A DNA stretch of 64,000 nucleotides from Shewanella phaeophyticola (GTDB taxonomy: Bacteria > Pseudomonadota > Gammaproteobacteria > Enterobacterales > Shewanellaceae), in contig NZ_JAODOQ010000001.1 of assembly GCF_025398315.1 (NCBI RefSeq), forward strand, positions 558,001-622,000, given 5' to 3'. The translations under genes and the position numbers were made by a program. Under the pieces are notes generated by a model. The model did no database searches. It was not told the origin of the DNA and saw only the letters and a list, made by a program, of their open reading frames with translations. This document shows positions 1-9,686 of the stretch, piece by piece (the stretch's first letter is position 1; each line of letters opens with the position of its first letter).

Positions 1-38
1 CTAAGTTGATTATCCTTTTTTTCTAATGGGTTGAGCGC

Positions 39-1325
39 TTACTTCATCGCAGCAAAAACACGGTCAACAGCAGCTAGAGTGTAGTCAATTTCTTCATCGC
101 CATAGGCCATTGATAAGAAGCCGGCTTCATATGCGCTTGGAGCTAAGTACACGCCTTCATCTAACATTGCATGGTAGAAGTGACGGAAATGCTCCATGTT
201 GCACTTGGTCACTTGAGTAAATGAAGTCATTGGTGCTTTATCTTCAGTAAAGAAGAAACCAAACATACCACCCACACAAGTGATGCTTAATGGAATACCG
301 TGTTTGTCTGCTGCAGCTTTAAAGCCTTCTGCAACGCGTTTGGTTTTGGCTGCGAGCGCTTCGTATAGACCTGGTTCACATAACGCATCCATTTGCGCAA
401 GACCTGCAGTCATTGCAATTGGGTTACCTGATAGGGTACCAGCTTGATAAACTGGTACTGTAGGTGCAATAAATTGCATCACTTCTTTACGGCCACCAAA
501 TGCGCCCACTGGCATGCCGCCGCCAATCACTTTACCTAGAGTGGTTAAGTCAGGTGTAACGCCGTAATGCCCTTGTGCACCGCTCATTGATACACGGAAA
601 CCGGTCATGACTTCATCGATAATCAATAACGCACCAAATTCATCACAAATAGCACGTAAACCTTGTAAAAAGCCTTCTACAGGTGGAATGCAGTTCATGT
701 TGCCGGCAACGGGCTCGAGGATGATACACGCGATATCATCTGGGTGCTGCTCGAAAATAGCACGCACAGAATCAAGGTCGTTATAGGTTGCTGTTAACGT
801 GTGCTTAGCAAAGTCTTCTGGAATACCAGGCGAGCTTGGCTGGCCAAGAGTGAGTGCACCAGAACCGGCTTTGACTAATAAGCAGTCTGCATGGCCGTGG
901 TAGCAGCCTTCAAACTTTAAAATGTTGTCGCGGTTAGTAAAGCCACGAGCTAAACGGATGGCACTCATGGTGGCTTCAGTACCTGAACTCACCATACGAA
1001 CCTGTTCCATTGATGGCACCATTGAAATCACTTTTTCAGCCATTTTGACTTCAAGCTCTGTCGGTGCACCAAATGACAAACCATTTTCAACGGCATCTAA
1101 AACCGCTTGACGAATTTTAGGGTGGTTATGGCCTAAAATCATCGATCCCCATGAACCAACATAGTCGATATATTTTTTACCGTCGGCATCGAAAATATAA
1201 GCGCCATCGGCTTTTTCGATAAATAACGGTGAACCACCAACACCATTAAAGGCACGAACAGGTGAGTTAACGCCACCTGGAATGGTTTGTTTAGCCTGTT
1301 CAAATAAGACTTCGGAGCGGGTCAT
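39..1325 (-). CDS. hemL: Glutamate-1-semialdehyde 2,1-aminomutase
   Basis: PLP enzyme that converts glutamate-1-semialdehyde to 5-aminolevulinate in the C5 route to heme, in the cytoplasm. The 428-residue product has the usual family length. The N-terminal [10 protein letters not shown] block, the [10 protein letters not shown] aspartate motif (about 235-244) and the PLP-lysine segment [18 protein letters not shown] (Lys265) are all present. The ATG has an AAGGA-type ribosome site just upstream. It lies 26 bp downstream of pyrB on the same strand. Nothing unusual is seen; the identification is secure. Confidence 0.97.
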   Translation of the reverse strand: MTRSEVLFEQAKQTIPGGVNSPVRAFNGVGGSPLFIEKADGAYIFDADGKKYIDYVGSWGSMILGHNHPKIRQAVLDAVENGLSFGAPTELEVKMAEKVISMVPSMEQVRMVSSGTEATMSAIRLARGFTNRDNILKFEGCYHGHADCLLVKAGSGALTLGQPSSPGIPEDFAKHTLTATYNDLDSVRAIFEQHPDDIACIILEPVAGNMNCIPPVEGFLQGLRAICDEFGALLIIDEVMTGFRVSMSGAQGHYGVTPDLTTLGKVIGGGMPVGAFGGRKEVMQFIAPTVPVYQAGTLSGNPIAMTAGLAQMDALCEPGLYEALAAKTKRVAEGFKAAADKHGIPLSITCVGGMFGFFFTEDKAPMTSFTQVTKCNMEHFRHFYHAMLDEGVYLAPSAYEAGFLSMAYGDEEIDYTLAAVDRVFAAMK

Positions 1326-1351
1326 GTCTAATCCTTAATTTTGTATGCCAA

Positions 1352-2371
1352 TTATCTATCGGCTTTACGTGAATACCAGTTTACTGGGCACTCATACTTT
1401 TCGAGTTGGTTTTCAACTCCAAGTGTTAATGCAAAAAGTGCCATACGGATAAGTAAGCCGTTGTCGGCTTGTCTAAAAATAGCCAAACTTGGATGGCTGT
1501 TTAAATCATTGTCGAGCTCGTTTGCTTGGGCGCGCGAGTCTCGTGGTAACGGGTGCATAATCACTGTATTTGATTTGCAATGCTGCGTGTAAATATTGTG
1601 ATTTAAGCGAAACTTGCCGCGATACTTGTTGGCTTCTTCTTGTGACGGAAAACGCTCTTCTTGAATGCGGGTTAGGTACAATATATCTGCCTGATGCAAA
1701 TTACCTTCAAGTTGTTCTGTTATTGTGATCTTATGCCCAGCATTTTCAATGTCGGCGATCACATAGTCAGGCATTGCTAGCTCACTGGGTGAAATCAATG
1801 TGAACTGAATGTCTTTATGCATGCAAAGTAAGCGCGATAAAGAATGCACTGTGCGGCCATATTTTAAATCACCTACCATCGCGATGTGCATACCATCGAT
1901 GCCCATGCCTGCGTGGCTAAGTTCTTTCTTAATGGTAAATAAATCAAGTAATGCTTGAGTGGGGTGCTCATTAGAGCCGTCGCCACCGTTAATCACAGGT
2001 ACACGGCTACCTTCAGCAAACTCTTTTACTGAGTAGGCATCTGGATGACGCATGGCGATAACGTCTGAGTAGGTCGATAGCACTCGGGCAGTGTCGTATA
2101 AAGACTCACCTTTTGATAATGACGACGACGCCATTCCTGTGGTTTCACGTACATGGCCACCAAGCAAATTAAAGGCACAGCCAAAACTAACGCGTGTACG
2201 GGTGCTAGGCTCAAAAAACAGGTTGCCTAAAATCGCGCCATCTAACACATTGGTGCGTTTTTCACGCAAAGCGTAAGGGGTCATTTTAGTGGCAACATTA
2301 AAAATAGTGTTAATTGAATCCAGATCTAACTGGTTTACGGAGAGGATATGTGAACCTTCGAACTGCATCAT
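1352..2371 (-). CDS. pyrB: Aspartate carbamoyltransferase catalytic chain
   Basis: Condenses carbamoyl phosphate with aspartate, the committed step of pyrimidine synthesis. The product is 339 residues from the MMQFEGSHIL start. An upstream in-frame ATG at 2407 would add 12 residues with no family support, so it was not used. The carbamoyl-phosphate loop FFEPSTRTRVSF, the HPTQALLDLFT motif and the HPLPRD segment are visible. No pyrI regulatory-chain gene follows; hemL is next. A divergent repeat element lies upstream (2581-2900). Confidence 0.95.
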   Translation of the reverse strand: MMQFEGSHILSVNQLDLDSINTIFNVATKMTPYALREKRTNVLDGAILGNLFFEPSTRTRVSFGCAFNLLGGHVRETTGMASSSLSKGESLYDTARVLSTYSDVIAMRHPDAYSVKEFAEGSRVPVINGGDGSNEHPTQALLDLFTIKKELSHAGMGIDGMHIAMVGDLKYGRTVHSLSRLLCMHKDIQFTLISPSELAMPDYVIADIENAGHKITITEQLEGNLHQADILYLTRIQEERFPSQEEANKYRGKFRLNHNIYTQHCKSNTVIMHPLPRDSRAQANELDNDLNSHPSLAIFRQADNGLLIRMALFALTLGVENQLEKYECPVNWYSRKADR

Positions 2372-2580
2372 CAGCCTGATTTCCAAAGTGTAGGGTAAAA
2401 TATTCACCAGAACAGCATGCTATTTCACCGATATTTTTATAGGGTATTTTGTGGTTTTATTACTATATGGCTGAGGCAAAATTGTAGCAGAAAATAAACA
2501 GCAGATAAATATGCCCGACAAGATTCACTTGCTTTGAAATAGAACAACCTAGTGAGAGTTATGTCTCCATATCAAAGGGT

Positions 2581-2900
2581 AAGTTATACCAATTCCACTA
2601 ATTATCTGGTCATTCAGCGGGAATTCTGTACCTTCTAGGCAAGTAATAGGATTGTAGGCATAGTTGCTCTCGGCAACTGCTCCTGCGTTGCTCTACCTCC
2701 TGCGTCCATGCAGTCGTACGTCAAAATACTATTAAGCAGCATAGAAGGTACAGAAACCCGCCTTGCAGGAGGCGCTCAGACAGTCCATTTCTTTGTTACA
2801 TTGCCTTAGAAGGGATAACCATTATTTCAACAATGCGCCTCAAACTGAACAGTCTGAGCGACTCTGATTGGTCACATAATTAATGGAAATGGTATTATTG
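2581..2900. repeat. About 315-bp nested-palindrome intergenic repeat (MITE-like)
   Basis: Terminal inverted repeats of about 22 bp match at 19 of 22 positions (left end near 2585-2605, right end near 2876-2898). The outer ends read TATACCAATTCCACTAATTA and, inverted, ATACCATTTCCATTAATTAT. A second inverted pair lies inside: TTCTGTACCTTCTAGGC at about 2624-2640, and its near-exact complement at about 2738-2754. A third pair, CGCTCAGAC, lies near 2772 and, inverted, near 2854. No ORF is carried. It fills most of the pyrB-clc gap. I infer a mobile or structured-RNA repeat; I recall similar AT-rich palindromic ends in other Shewanella intergenic regions but cannot search here. Confidence 0.6.
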
Positions 2901-2920
2901 GTCGCTCATCAATAAAATGA

Positions 2921-4660
2921 TTAAATTTGGCCTGAGCGGATCTCTTGCAATAAGTTAGTCCAGCTTATCACCCCAACGACTTTTTGATGGTTCGGGCTAT
3001 TGGGACTTAATCGATAAATATACACTTCACCTGAGCGTTTAGCGACCAGTGCTTCATAGGCTTCGTTTAATGTGGCGCTGTCTGGTAGTCCAGGCATTGG
3101 GTGTCGTGACAAGGTGGTCGAGTCTTCAAACGATTGCATCTCGAGTCGTAACATTTCTATTTGGCCTTCACTATTACGCACTAACACTGGACGCCCCTCA
3201 GCCCGCTTTAGTACTTCAAGCAGCAGTTCATCGTCATCGTTTACAATCACAAAGCGCCGGTCCATTAACACCCTAACACCTTTATTTTGTAAGCCCTGGT
3301 TTAATGGGGCAACTTTATAGCCTAATCCCATAATATCTAATTGCTTTAAGAAGATAGAGTTGGTGTTAAAGCCCTGGTATGCAATCAAATAGGCCGGAAT
3401 GGTCACAAACATTGCCGGTAAAATAATGGCGGCATCATTGGTTAATTCCAGTAGGGCAACGAGTGCAGCTAAAGGTGCACTTAAACATACCCCCATCATG
3501 GCGGTCATACCGATAACCGTATACAAACCAATGTATGGCGCAATTGATGGAAACAGCAAACTGCTGATGATGGCTAAAATAGCGCCTACTAAGTTCCCAA
3601 TTCCGTATAGTGGGTCAATGATCCCACCCGGTATACCAAACCCAATGGCGGCTACCGTCGCAAGCATTTTTGCGAGTAATAATCCGATTAAAAACAACAA
3701 GCTTGGGTGCTCGCTAATGGCTTCGTGAATCGCAAAGTCTCCCGAGCCTAAAGCTTGCGGCATCACGAGACCAATCGAAGTAGTAATCACTGCTGCAATC
3801 AATAAGCGGTAAATTAAAGGCCAGTTTTGCCCTTTAGCGGTGACATTTAACAGCGAAAAATTAAATAATGCGGCCACGCAACCCAGTACGACACCGCCAA
3901 TAAGCAAAATAGGGTAATGGTCGAGCGGGATACGGATAACATTAATCAGTTCATATTCGTGAATATTACCAAACGCTAATTGGCTCGACACCGCGCCACA
4001 AATGGCCGACAACATAATGGGGAAGAAGTAATGGATTTTATATTCGCGAACGATCACTTCAAACACGAAGAGTACTGCAGCAAGTGGCGCATTAAAGATG
4101 GCGGCAATCCCTGCGGCAATCCCGCTGGCGCACATAATACGCACGCTGTTGTCCGGTAGGCTGAATTTTTCCGCCATTACGCTGGCGCTAACGGCCCCTA
4201 GATGAATGGCGGGGCCTTCTTTGCCGACCGAAAAGTTAGTCATTAAGGCGATTAATGCTTGTGAGAATTGCCCCGGAGCCGACTGCAGAGGCACTTTACC
4301 GTAATGGAGTTTAAATCGGTGTAGCACATAGGCGATACCCATACGACGATAACGTTTCGAACCGATTAACGACAATAGCCAAATCAGTGCCGCACCCATC
4401 AAAGGCAGATAACTTCGCCAATCTGATAAAGTAGAACTAATGGTATTCGTGTCAGAAAGCAGATATTGTTCGGCCCATAATAAAATCAGTCGGAATAAAA
4501 TAATCACCAATGAGGCAATAATTGCAAACAGCAGCGCCAGCGCACAAAGTTGCACACTAATTTTGGCTTGAGATAATTTATCTCTAAATTCGTTATGCAG
4601 ATATTTGCGCGCAGCTCTTTTGGCGTGAATAATAGCGACTTTATTTATTTTAAATTGCAC
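2921..4660 (-). CDS. ClC-family chloride channel/transporter with C-terminal CBS domains
   Basis: Integral membrane anion channel or H+/Cl- exchanger of 579 residues. About ten hydrophobic segments span 35-430. The anion-gate motif GKEGPAIHLG (146-155) keeps the gating glutamate at 148, and GIPGGIIDP matches the second selectivity loop. The tail (about 455-579) looks like a CBS pair. Two features are odd. The residue after Glu201 in FNAPLAAVLFVFEV is Val202, where E. coli ClcA has the proton-relay Glu203. The usual GSGIP motif is replaced by an RRMGIAYV-type sequence. Both suggest altered coupling, perhaps channel-like behaviour; that is inference. Confidence 0.88.
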   Translation of the reverse strand: MQFKINKVAIIHAKRAARKYLHNEFRDKLSQAKISVQLCALALLFAIIASLVIILFRLILLWAEQYLLSDTNTISSTLSDWRSYLPLMGAALIWLLSLIGSKRYRRMGIAYVLHRFKLHYGKVPLQSAPGQFSQALIALMTNFSVGKEGPAIHLGAVSASVMAEKFSLPDNSVRIMCASGIAAGIAAIFNAPLAAVLFVFEVIVREYKIHYFFPIMLSAICGAVSSQLAFGNIHEYELINVIRIPLDHYPILLIGGVVLGCVAALFNFSLLNVTAKGQNWPLIYRLLIAAVITTSIGLVMPQALGSGDFAIHEAISEHPSLLFLIGLLLAKMLATVAAIGFGIPGGIIDPLYGIGNLVGAILAIISSLLFPSIAPYIGLYTVIGMTAMMGVCLSAPLAALVALLELTNDAAIILPAMFVTIPAYLIAYQGFNTNSIFLKQLDIMGLGYKVAPLNQGLQNKGVRVLMDRRFVIVNDDDELLLEVLKRAEGRPVLVRNSEGQIEMLRLEMQSFEDSTTLSRHPMPGLPDSATLNEAYEALVAKRSGEVYIYRLSPNSPNHQKVVGVISWTNLLQEIRSGQI

Positions 4661-4710
4661 TGTTTGGCTCTAGGCTCATTGGCATTTGTATTTTAAAGGG
4701 TTGTTACCTA

Positions 4711-5484
4711 ATGTTAAATTATCACCGTTGGTTAGACAGACTGCAAGTTTTACAACACAAAAACCGGACGTCGAGCAAATACTTAATTAGCTTAATGTTA
4801 GTGTCTTTTTTATTAGGTGCGTTAAGTTATAATTTATGGTTATCGTTTGCGCCAGAAACCACCACCAATAGTGCCAGTGGTAAACGAAAATTATTGCAAC
4901 AACTTGATGAACAAGCACAGGTGTTGGCCAGCCGTAATTTGGCGTTAAGTATCGCTGAAAATGCCAATAAAGAAATGCAAGATATGTTTAGTCGCCAACT
5001 TGCAGACCAAAAAGCATTGGAAAAAGAGTTGGCATTTTATCGCAGTGTTATGGTGACCGATGCCGACGTTGAAGGTGTGGCGATTAATGCTGTTGAATTA
5101 ACACAAGGCATTACCGCTGAGCAGTTTACATTGCGTATCGTGTTAACCCAGTTACAAAAACGCAAAGCAAAAGTAAAAGTGCAAGCTGAAGTAATGTTAA
5201 TTGGGCGACAAAATGGCCAAACTAAAGAGTTGTCGTTAGATAAATTACTTAATAAAAAGTTAGACTTTGAATTTAATTATTTTCAAATCATGGACAATGA
5301 TATTGTTCTGCCTGACGGCTTTAACTTGCAACGAATCGCCGTTAAGGTGAAGGTGAAAGCCAGTCGTGGAGTGAAGGGCGGCGAGATTGAACAAGTGTAT
5401 AATGTACCTGAACTATTGCTGGGTGAAAAAGAACTGCGGGTAATACTTGAACAAAATAGTCAGGTAAAGGATAATTCTCAGTAG
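4711..5484 (+). CDS. Membrane-anchored coiled-coil protein (DUF6776 type)
   Basis: Unknown function. 257 residues: a short cytoplasmic N-terminus, one membrane segment (about 25-47, LISLMLVSFLLGALSYNLWL), a coiled-coil stretch (about 58-115, rich in Q, E, K and L) and a periplasmic beta-rich tail with no cysteines. It ends 21 bp before erpA on the same strand, so the two are probably cotranscribed. I recall the same pairing of this family with erpA in pseudomonads. It starts with ATG and diverges from the clc-family gene. Confidence 0.8.
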   Translation: MLNYHRWLDRLQVLQHKNRTSSKYLISLMLVSFLLGALSYNLWLSFAPETTTNSASGKRKLLQQLDEQAQVLASRNLALSIAENANKEMQDMFSRQLADQKALEKELAFYRSVMVTDADVEGVAINAVELTQGITAEQFTLRIVLTQLQKRKAKVKVQAEVMLIGRQNGQTKELSLDKLLNKKLDFEFNYFQIMDNDIVLPDGFNLQRIAVKVKVKASRGVKGGEIEQVYNVPELLLGEKELRVILEQNSQVKDNSQ

Positions 5485-5505
5485 AAACCGAAGTAAGAGG
5501 TAGTA

Positions 5506-5856
5506 ATGACTGAACAAACTGATGCAGCAATGCCGATCCAATTTACCGATGCTGCAGCGACTAAGGTAAAAGGGCTGTTAGAAGAAGAGCAGAATCCTGA
5601 ATTAAAACTGCGAGTATATGTTACCGGCGGTGGTTGCTCTGGGTTTCAGTATGGCTTTACGTTCGATGAAAAAGTCAACGAAGGTGACTTCACTATTGAA
5701 AAACAAGGTGTACAGCTTGTCGTTGATCCTATGAGTCTTCAATATCTAGTGGGTGGAGAAGTAGATTATACTTCGGGTCTTGAAGGGTCTCGCTTTTTTG
5801 TAAAAAACCCTAATGCAACAACAACCTGTGGTTGTGGCGCAAGTTTCTCGGTGTAA
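5506..5856 (+). CDS. erpA: Iron-sulfur cluster insertion protein ErpA
   Basis: A-type carrier that delivers Fe-S clusters to apo-proteins, including isoprenoid-pathway enzymes. The 116-residue product has the HesB/IscA fold. All three cluster ligands are present: Cys44 in GGGCSGF, and Cys108 and Cys110 in the C-terminal [20 protein letters not shown] precedes the ATG as ribosome site. A strong hairpin terminator follows. Confidence 0.96.
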   Translation: MTEQTDAAMPIQFTDAAATKVKGLLEEEQNPELKLRVYVTGGGCSGFQYGFTFDEKVNEGDFTIEKQGVQLVVDPMSLQYLVGGEVDYTSGLEGSRFFVKNPNATTTCGCGASFSV

Positions 5857-5876
5857 TATTTTTATAACGAGCCAAT

Positions 5877-5904
5877 AAAAAAGCCGTCTAGCGACGGCTT
5901 TTTT
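5877..5904. terminator. Bidirectional rho-independent terminator after erpA
   Basis: Stem GCCGTC (5883-5888) pairs with GACGGC (5893-5898), flanked by an A run on the left and a T6 run on the right. It can therefore end transcription of erpA and of the convergent gene at 5912-6373. Confidence 0.88.
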
Positions 5905-5911
5905 GTGCGTA

Positions 5912-6373
5912 TTAACTGGCAATAATATTGAAATTAACTCGCGGCTTAAACCAGGCTTTTACCTTGCCATTAAAGCTTATCCACACTTGCAGCATACCCA
6001 AAGCGATAAAAACACTATAGATAAGCCACTCGGGAACCACACTTTGAAACAAACCAAAGTCCATAGTGGTAGAGCCGCTATCTAGGTTTTCTGGGTCATA
6101 CATAATGATTGGCATCAAGCTGTATAGCACCAATTGCAGCAGGCTATAAGTTCGTAATAAATAAAGCGCCGCTTTTTGTCTACCCACAATACCTAGCACT
6201 AACATTAGCGTTAATATACAAAGCATTGCACTGAGTTCAGATATCGACTGAGCTAACATTAAGCCCATCACAGAGGCAATGACATAAACCAGCATTAACG
6301 CAATTAACCGCTTAGGCAATTGAGGTTTTATGGCATCTGGTGCATTGTCTGGTTGAGGTTTTTCTTGGGTCAT
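5912..6373 (-). CDS. Hypothetical inner-membrane protein
   Basis: Not recognised. The 153-residue product has a polar, proline-rich N-terminus (1-21) and four predicted membrane helices (about 23-42, 46-63, 72-92, 114-133). A short acidic loop lies near 93-100 and the tail is basic (KVKAWFKPR). No catalytic motif is seen. It lies 24 bp downstream of the DUF2750 gene on the same strand, so the two may be cotranscribed. Codon use resembles the neighbours. Confidence 0.72.
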   Translation of the reverse strand: MTQEKPQPDNAPDAIKPQLPKRLIALMLVYVIASVMGLMLAQSISELSAMLCILTLMLVLGIVGRQKAALYLLRTYSLLQLVLYSLMPIIMYDPENLDSGSTTMDFGLFQSVVPEWLIYSVFIALGMLQVWISFNGKVKAWFKPRVNFNIIAS

Positions 6374-6397
6374 TATTGTGTACTCATAGGGTACAGA

Positions 6398-6784
6398 TTA
6401 ATGTTTAGCTTGTGACTTTGGCGTTAAGCGCTCATTCACTTCGTAAGGCGGTACAACGACGCCTAAATCTTCTTGTACAGGGAACACCGCAATAAACAAG
6501 TCGTCATCTTCCATGCCGCTAACCCAGCGCTCTTGAAATTCAGATAACGGAATGGCCAATGGCTCGCACTCTTTCCATTCATCAACAGCCCATAGCGCAG
6601 CGGTCTCTTCTGATGGCCACATCGGAATGCAATCTTCATCTTCGGTGGTCAACATGACGCAGCCATCTTGATCTTGCAGGGTCCAAATAGTTTTCTCGGC
6701 TTTAATTTGCTCAACCATGTAATCGTAACGACCTTCAGGAGTTAGATTCATTAGTTCTGATACACTTTTGGCTTTGTTGCTCAT
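6398..6784 (-). CDS. DUF2750 domain protein
   Basis: Function unknown. The 128-residue acidic cytoplasmic protein matches what I recall of DUF2750: a conserved WTLQDQDG..ML segment followed by PMWPSEETAALWA and a C-terminal VFPVQEDLGVVVPPYE. The start MSNKAK was chosen because GAGAG lies seven bases before it; an upstream ATG at 6796 would add four residues without a better ribosome site. No partner is obvious other than the downstream membrane protein. Confidence 0.8.
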   Translation of the reverse strand: MSNKAKSVSELMNLTPEGRYDYMVEQIKAEKTIWTLQDQDGCVMLTTEDEDCIPMWPSEETAALWAVDEWKECEPLAIPLSEFQERWVSGMEDDDLFIAVFPVQEDLGVVVPPYEVNERLTPKSQAKH

Positions 6785-6875
6785 ATTGACTCTCATTATT
6801 TAGTAAAGGTTTTGCCAACCCAAAGAGCTGCGCAAATTTGCGGTCATCATAACATTGCGACTCGCGTTGAAAAAG

Positions 6876-7991
6876 TTATCTTGCTTTAAAACGTCCACCT
6901 AATACAGCTTGGCGCGATGCACCCGTCACTGCGGGTAAGTTAGCTGGCAGGTCATGATGATGACGCATTGCCAACCAAGCGAAGGCGATGCCTTCTACCC
7001 ATTTAGCATCAACACCCAGGCTTCCTGTGGTATCGACCTTGTAACCCGCAACTAATGGTGTCAAACGACGGACTAATTCGCTATTTAGTGCACCACCACC
7101 GCAAATAAACAACTCACCAGTGTCCGACAATTTATTAATGTCGTTGGCAATGCTATGGCAGGTTAGGTCGAGTAACGTCGACTGAATGTCTTCCTGGTCT
7201 AGGTGGCTATAGTCGGCGAGTTGTTGTTCAAGCCATGCCTGGTTAAACAGCTCTCTGCCAGTACTTTTAGGGGCGGCTAAGGCAAAGTAAGAATGGGACA
7301 ACAACTGTTCAAGAAACGCTGGATTGGTTTTACCTGATGCAGCCCATGCGCCGTCTTCGTCAAATGGTTGCCCGAGGCTTTGATTAATAAAATAATCAAT
7401 TAAGGTATTGCCTGAGCCGGTATCAAAGCCAAGCACATCATCACAGTTGCCCGGTAAATACGTAATATTAGCAATACCGCCAATGTTTAAAATCACTCGG
7501 GTCTGTCCCGGCTTGGCAAATACTTGCTGATGAAACGCTGGTACTAATGGCGCGCCTTGGCCACCGAGTGCAACATCTTTACGTCTAAAGTCGGCAATGA
7601 CATCGATGTTGGTTTCAACTGCAATGGTATTGGGGTCACCAATTTGCAGGGTAAAGCCGATTTCTAAATTAGGCATGTGGCGCACAGTTTGTCCATGCGA
7701 TCCTATAGCGATGATTTGCTCTGCGGTGATATTGGTTTTTGCGAGTAAATGATTCACGGCTTGGGCAAATAATTTACCGACACTGCGGTCAAGGCGGCCT
7801 AATCGATTTATTTCATCATCGGTTGCTGCTTGACATAATCGCTGTAAACCTTTTAACAAATGGCTCGGAATTGCTTCGGTATGGCCGGCAATTAATTTAG
7901 GTTGCTCAGCTGTAAAATCAACTAACACGGCATCGACACCGTCCATACTGGTGCCCGACATCAGGCCGATAAAATATTCTGGCTTAGACAT
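6876..7991 (-). CDS. anmK: Anhydro-N-acetylmuramic acid kinase
   Basis: Cytoplasmic kinase of murein recycling. It opens and phosphorylates 1,6-anhydro-MurNAc to give MurNAc-6-phosphate. The 371-residue product begins with the diagnostic ATP-binding motif [17 protein letters not shown] (9-25). It also carries the [14 protein letters not shown] and [13 protein letters not shown] blocks and a C-terminal [15 protein letters not shown] segment. It sits 37 bp downstream of a peptidoglycan endopeptidase gene on the same strand, so the pair links murein cleavage to recycling. Confidence 0.96.
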   Translation of the reverse strand: MSKPEYFIGLMSGTSMDGVDAVLVDFTAEQPKLIAGHTEAIPSHLLKGLQRLCQAATDDEINRLGRLDRSVGKLFAQAVNHLLAKTNITAEQIIAIGSHGQTVRHMPNLEIGFTLQIGDPNTIAVETNIDVIADFRRKDVALGGQGAPLVPAFHQQVFAKPGQTRVILNIGGIANITYLPGNCDDVLGFDTGSGNTLIDYFINQSLGQPFDEDGAWAASGKTNPAFLEQLLSHSYFALAAPKSTGRELFNQAWLEQQLADYSHLDQEDIQSTLLDLTCHSIANDINKLSDTGELFICGGGALNSELVRRLTPLVAGYKVDTTGSLGVDAKWVEGIAFAWLAMRHHHDLPANLPAVTGASRQAVLGGRFKAR

Positions 7992-8028
7992 GAAATGCTC
8001 TCTGTTTGATGTTGCAAACTAGCAAGCG

Positions 8029-9561
8029 TTAATTGCTTGCCAATTGCTGCTGTTGATTTGATTTTAATTGCGCCATTAACTGCTTGCTTAAAGACGTAAA
8101 TTTGCCTTTTTCATTACGATTAATTGGCATTGATTTAGGCAGGTCTATGGTGCGAGGGTTGCGATGAACCCCATTAACGATAAATTCATAATGTAAATGA
8201 GCACCGGTAACGCGGCCTGTTTTGCCTAAGGTACCAATAATTTGGCCTTGTTTTACGCTGTCGCCACGTTTTACTTTACGCTTAGTTAAATGCAAATATT
8301 TAGTGGTGTAGGTATCATTGTGTTTAATGAATACATAGTTACCATTATATTGATTGTAACTTGATTCTATCACTCTCCCTTTACCGGCAGCTTTAATTGG
8401 CGTGCCGATAGCGGCAACATAATCTACGCCTCGGTGGGCTTTAACTTGACCGGTTACAGGGTGTAAACGGCGTGGATTAAAGTTAGAGCTAACGTATTTA
8501 AAATCAACCGGTGAGCGTAAAAAAGCCTTACGCATACTGTCACCGTTTTCAGAGTAATATTCGCCATCGGTATAACGTACTGCAGTATAGCGCTCACCCT
8601 GGTTAATAAACTCGGCGGCTAAAATCTTGCCGTTACGTAAAAACTGGCCGTCGGCGTACTCTTGATCAAACAGTAATGAAAAATTATCGCCTTTGCGTAT
8701 ATCTAGGGCAAAGTCGACGTCCCAGCCAAAAATATTGGCCAGTTCCATAATATGATTCCCCGACAAGCCTGCGTCTGCCGCAGCATTCCAAAAATTGCTT
8801 TTAATGGTGGCGGTAATAAATGAGGTGCGGCTTTCAACTTTTTTGGTATTAACCACTTCTTTATAGTTATCGTTAGTATGGCTAATCACCAAGGTTGATA
8901 CCTTGTCCATGCGGTAGCTCAGCTCTTTTAACTCACCTAAATCATTTTTGCTGATGGCAATTTCTTCGCCTGGCATAATTTTAAGTAAGTTCTTTTTCGC
9001 TAAAGGCAGTTGGGTGATGTCATACACATCTTTAGCGCTTAACCCTGCGCGACTAAAAAGCCCACCTAAGGTGTCGCCTTTTACGACTTCATAATACTCA
9101 ACCGTATAATCATCGTTGCCTGCTTGCTGTTTTAGCCGTGCTTTTTGTTGAGCAATTTGTTCGTCAAGTTCGCTAATCACGCCATCTACACCGTTAGGGC
9201 GAGTTTGTAACAAGGCTAAATGTTTGGCGAATGCTTCATCGTCAGCAGTGGCCTGGCTGTTGTCATCTGAGCCAGTTTGAAGCGATTGAGTCGAGTCATC
9301 AGAAATATTGTCAGCGGGCACTTCAGTGATGGTATCAGCGCCTGGGGCTAAAGGCGTTCTAAAAGCCAATGGCACGGCATAACGTGTGTTGGTTTCGATG
9401 GTCTTTTGAGCGTTGGACTTATCAACTAAACCGGTTTGTTTAGAGGCTTGCGCGTCTTCCGATGGAAACATCAGAATAATCGCGGTCAACATCACTAATA
9501 AAGACAGTGTGATTTGATGTGCTTTTGGCAACAATGTGAATAATGTAAGAAGCTTTGCCAT
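8029..9561 (-). CDS. M23-family murein DD-endopeptidase (MepM-like, OapA N-terminus)
   Basis: Envelope metallopeptidase likely to cut peptidoglycan cross-links. An N-terminal OapA-like segment (MAKLLTLFTLLPKAHQITLSLL) supplies a membrane anchor. A LysM-like region follows (VVKGDTLGGLFSRAGLSAKDV), then an M23 domain with zinc ligands in HRGVD and HLHYEF. The product is about 510 residues. The start is ambiguous: the ATG at 9561 is given, but a TTG at 9576 has a GAGAGAG sequence just upstream and would add five residues. It diverges from tyrS and is followed by anmK. Confidence 0.9.
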   Translation of the reverse strand: MAKLLTLFTLLPKAHQITLSLLVMLTAIILMFPSEDAQASKQTGLVDKSNAQKTIETNTRYAVPLAFRTPLAPGADTITEVPADNISDDSTQSLQTGSDDNSQATADDEAFAKHLALLQTRPNGVDGVISELDEQIAQQKARLKQQAGNDDYTVEYYEVVKGDTLGGLFSRAGLSAKDVYDITQLPLAKKNLLKIMPGEEIAISKNDLGELKELSYRMDKVSTLVISHTNDNYKEVVNTKKVESRTSFITATIKSNFWNAAADAGLSGNHIMELANIFGWDVDFALDIRKGDNFSLLFDQEYADGQFLRNGKILAAEFINQGERYTAVRYTDGEYYSENGDSMRKAFLRSPVDFKYVSSNFNPRRLHPVTGQVKAHRGVDYVAAIGTPIKAAGKGRVIESSYNQYNGNYVFIKHNDTYTTKYLHLTKRKVKRGDSVKQGQIIGTLGKTGRVTGAHLHYEFIVNGVHRNPRTIDLPKSMPINRNEKGKFTSLSKQLMAQLKSNQQQQLASN

Positions 9562-9686
9562 TGACTCAGGTACCAATTTCTCTCTCGCGTTATTATATGC
9601 TAAGTGTACACTCTTTCATTTGCCGTGGCTAACAAGTAACATAGGCCTCTTTATTTTTTGTGCAAGCCCTAGGAGTTGCAGTAGCG

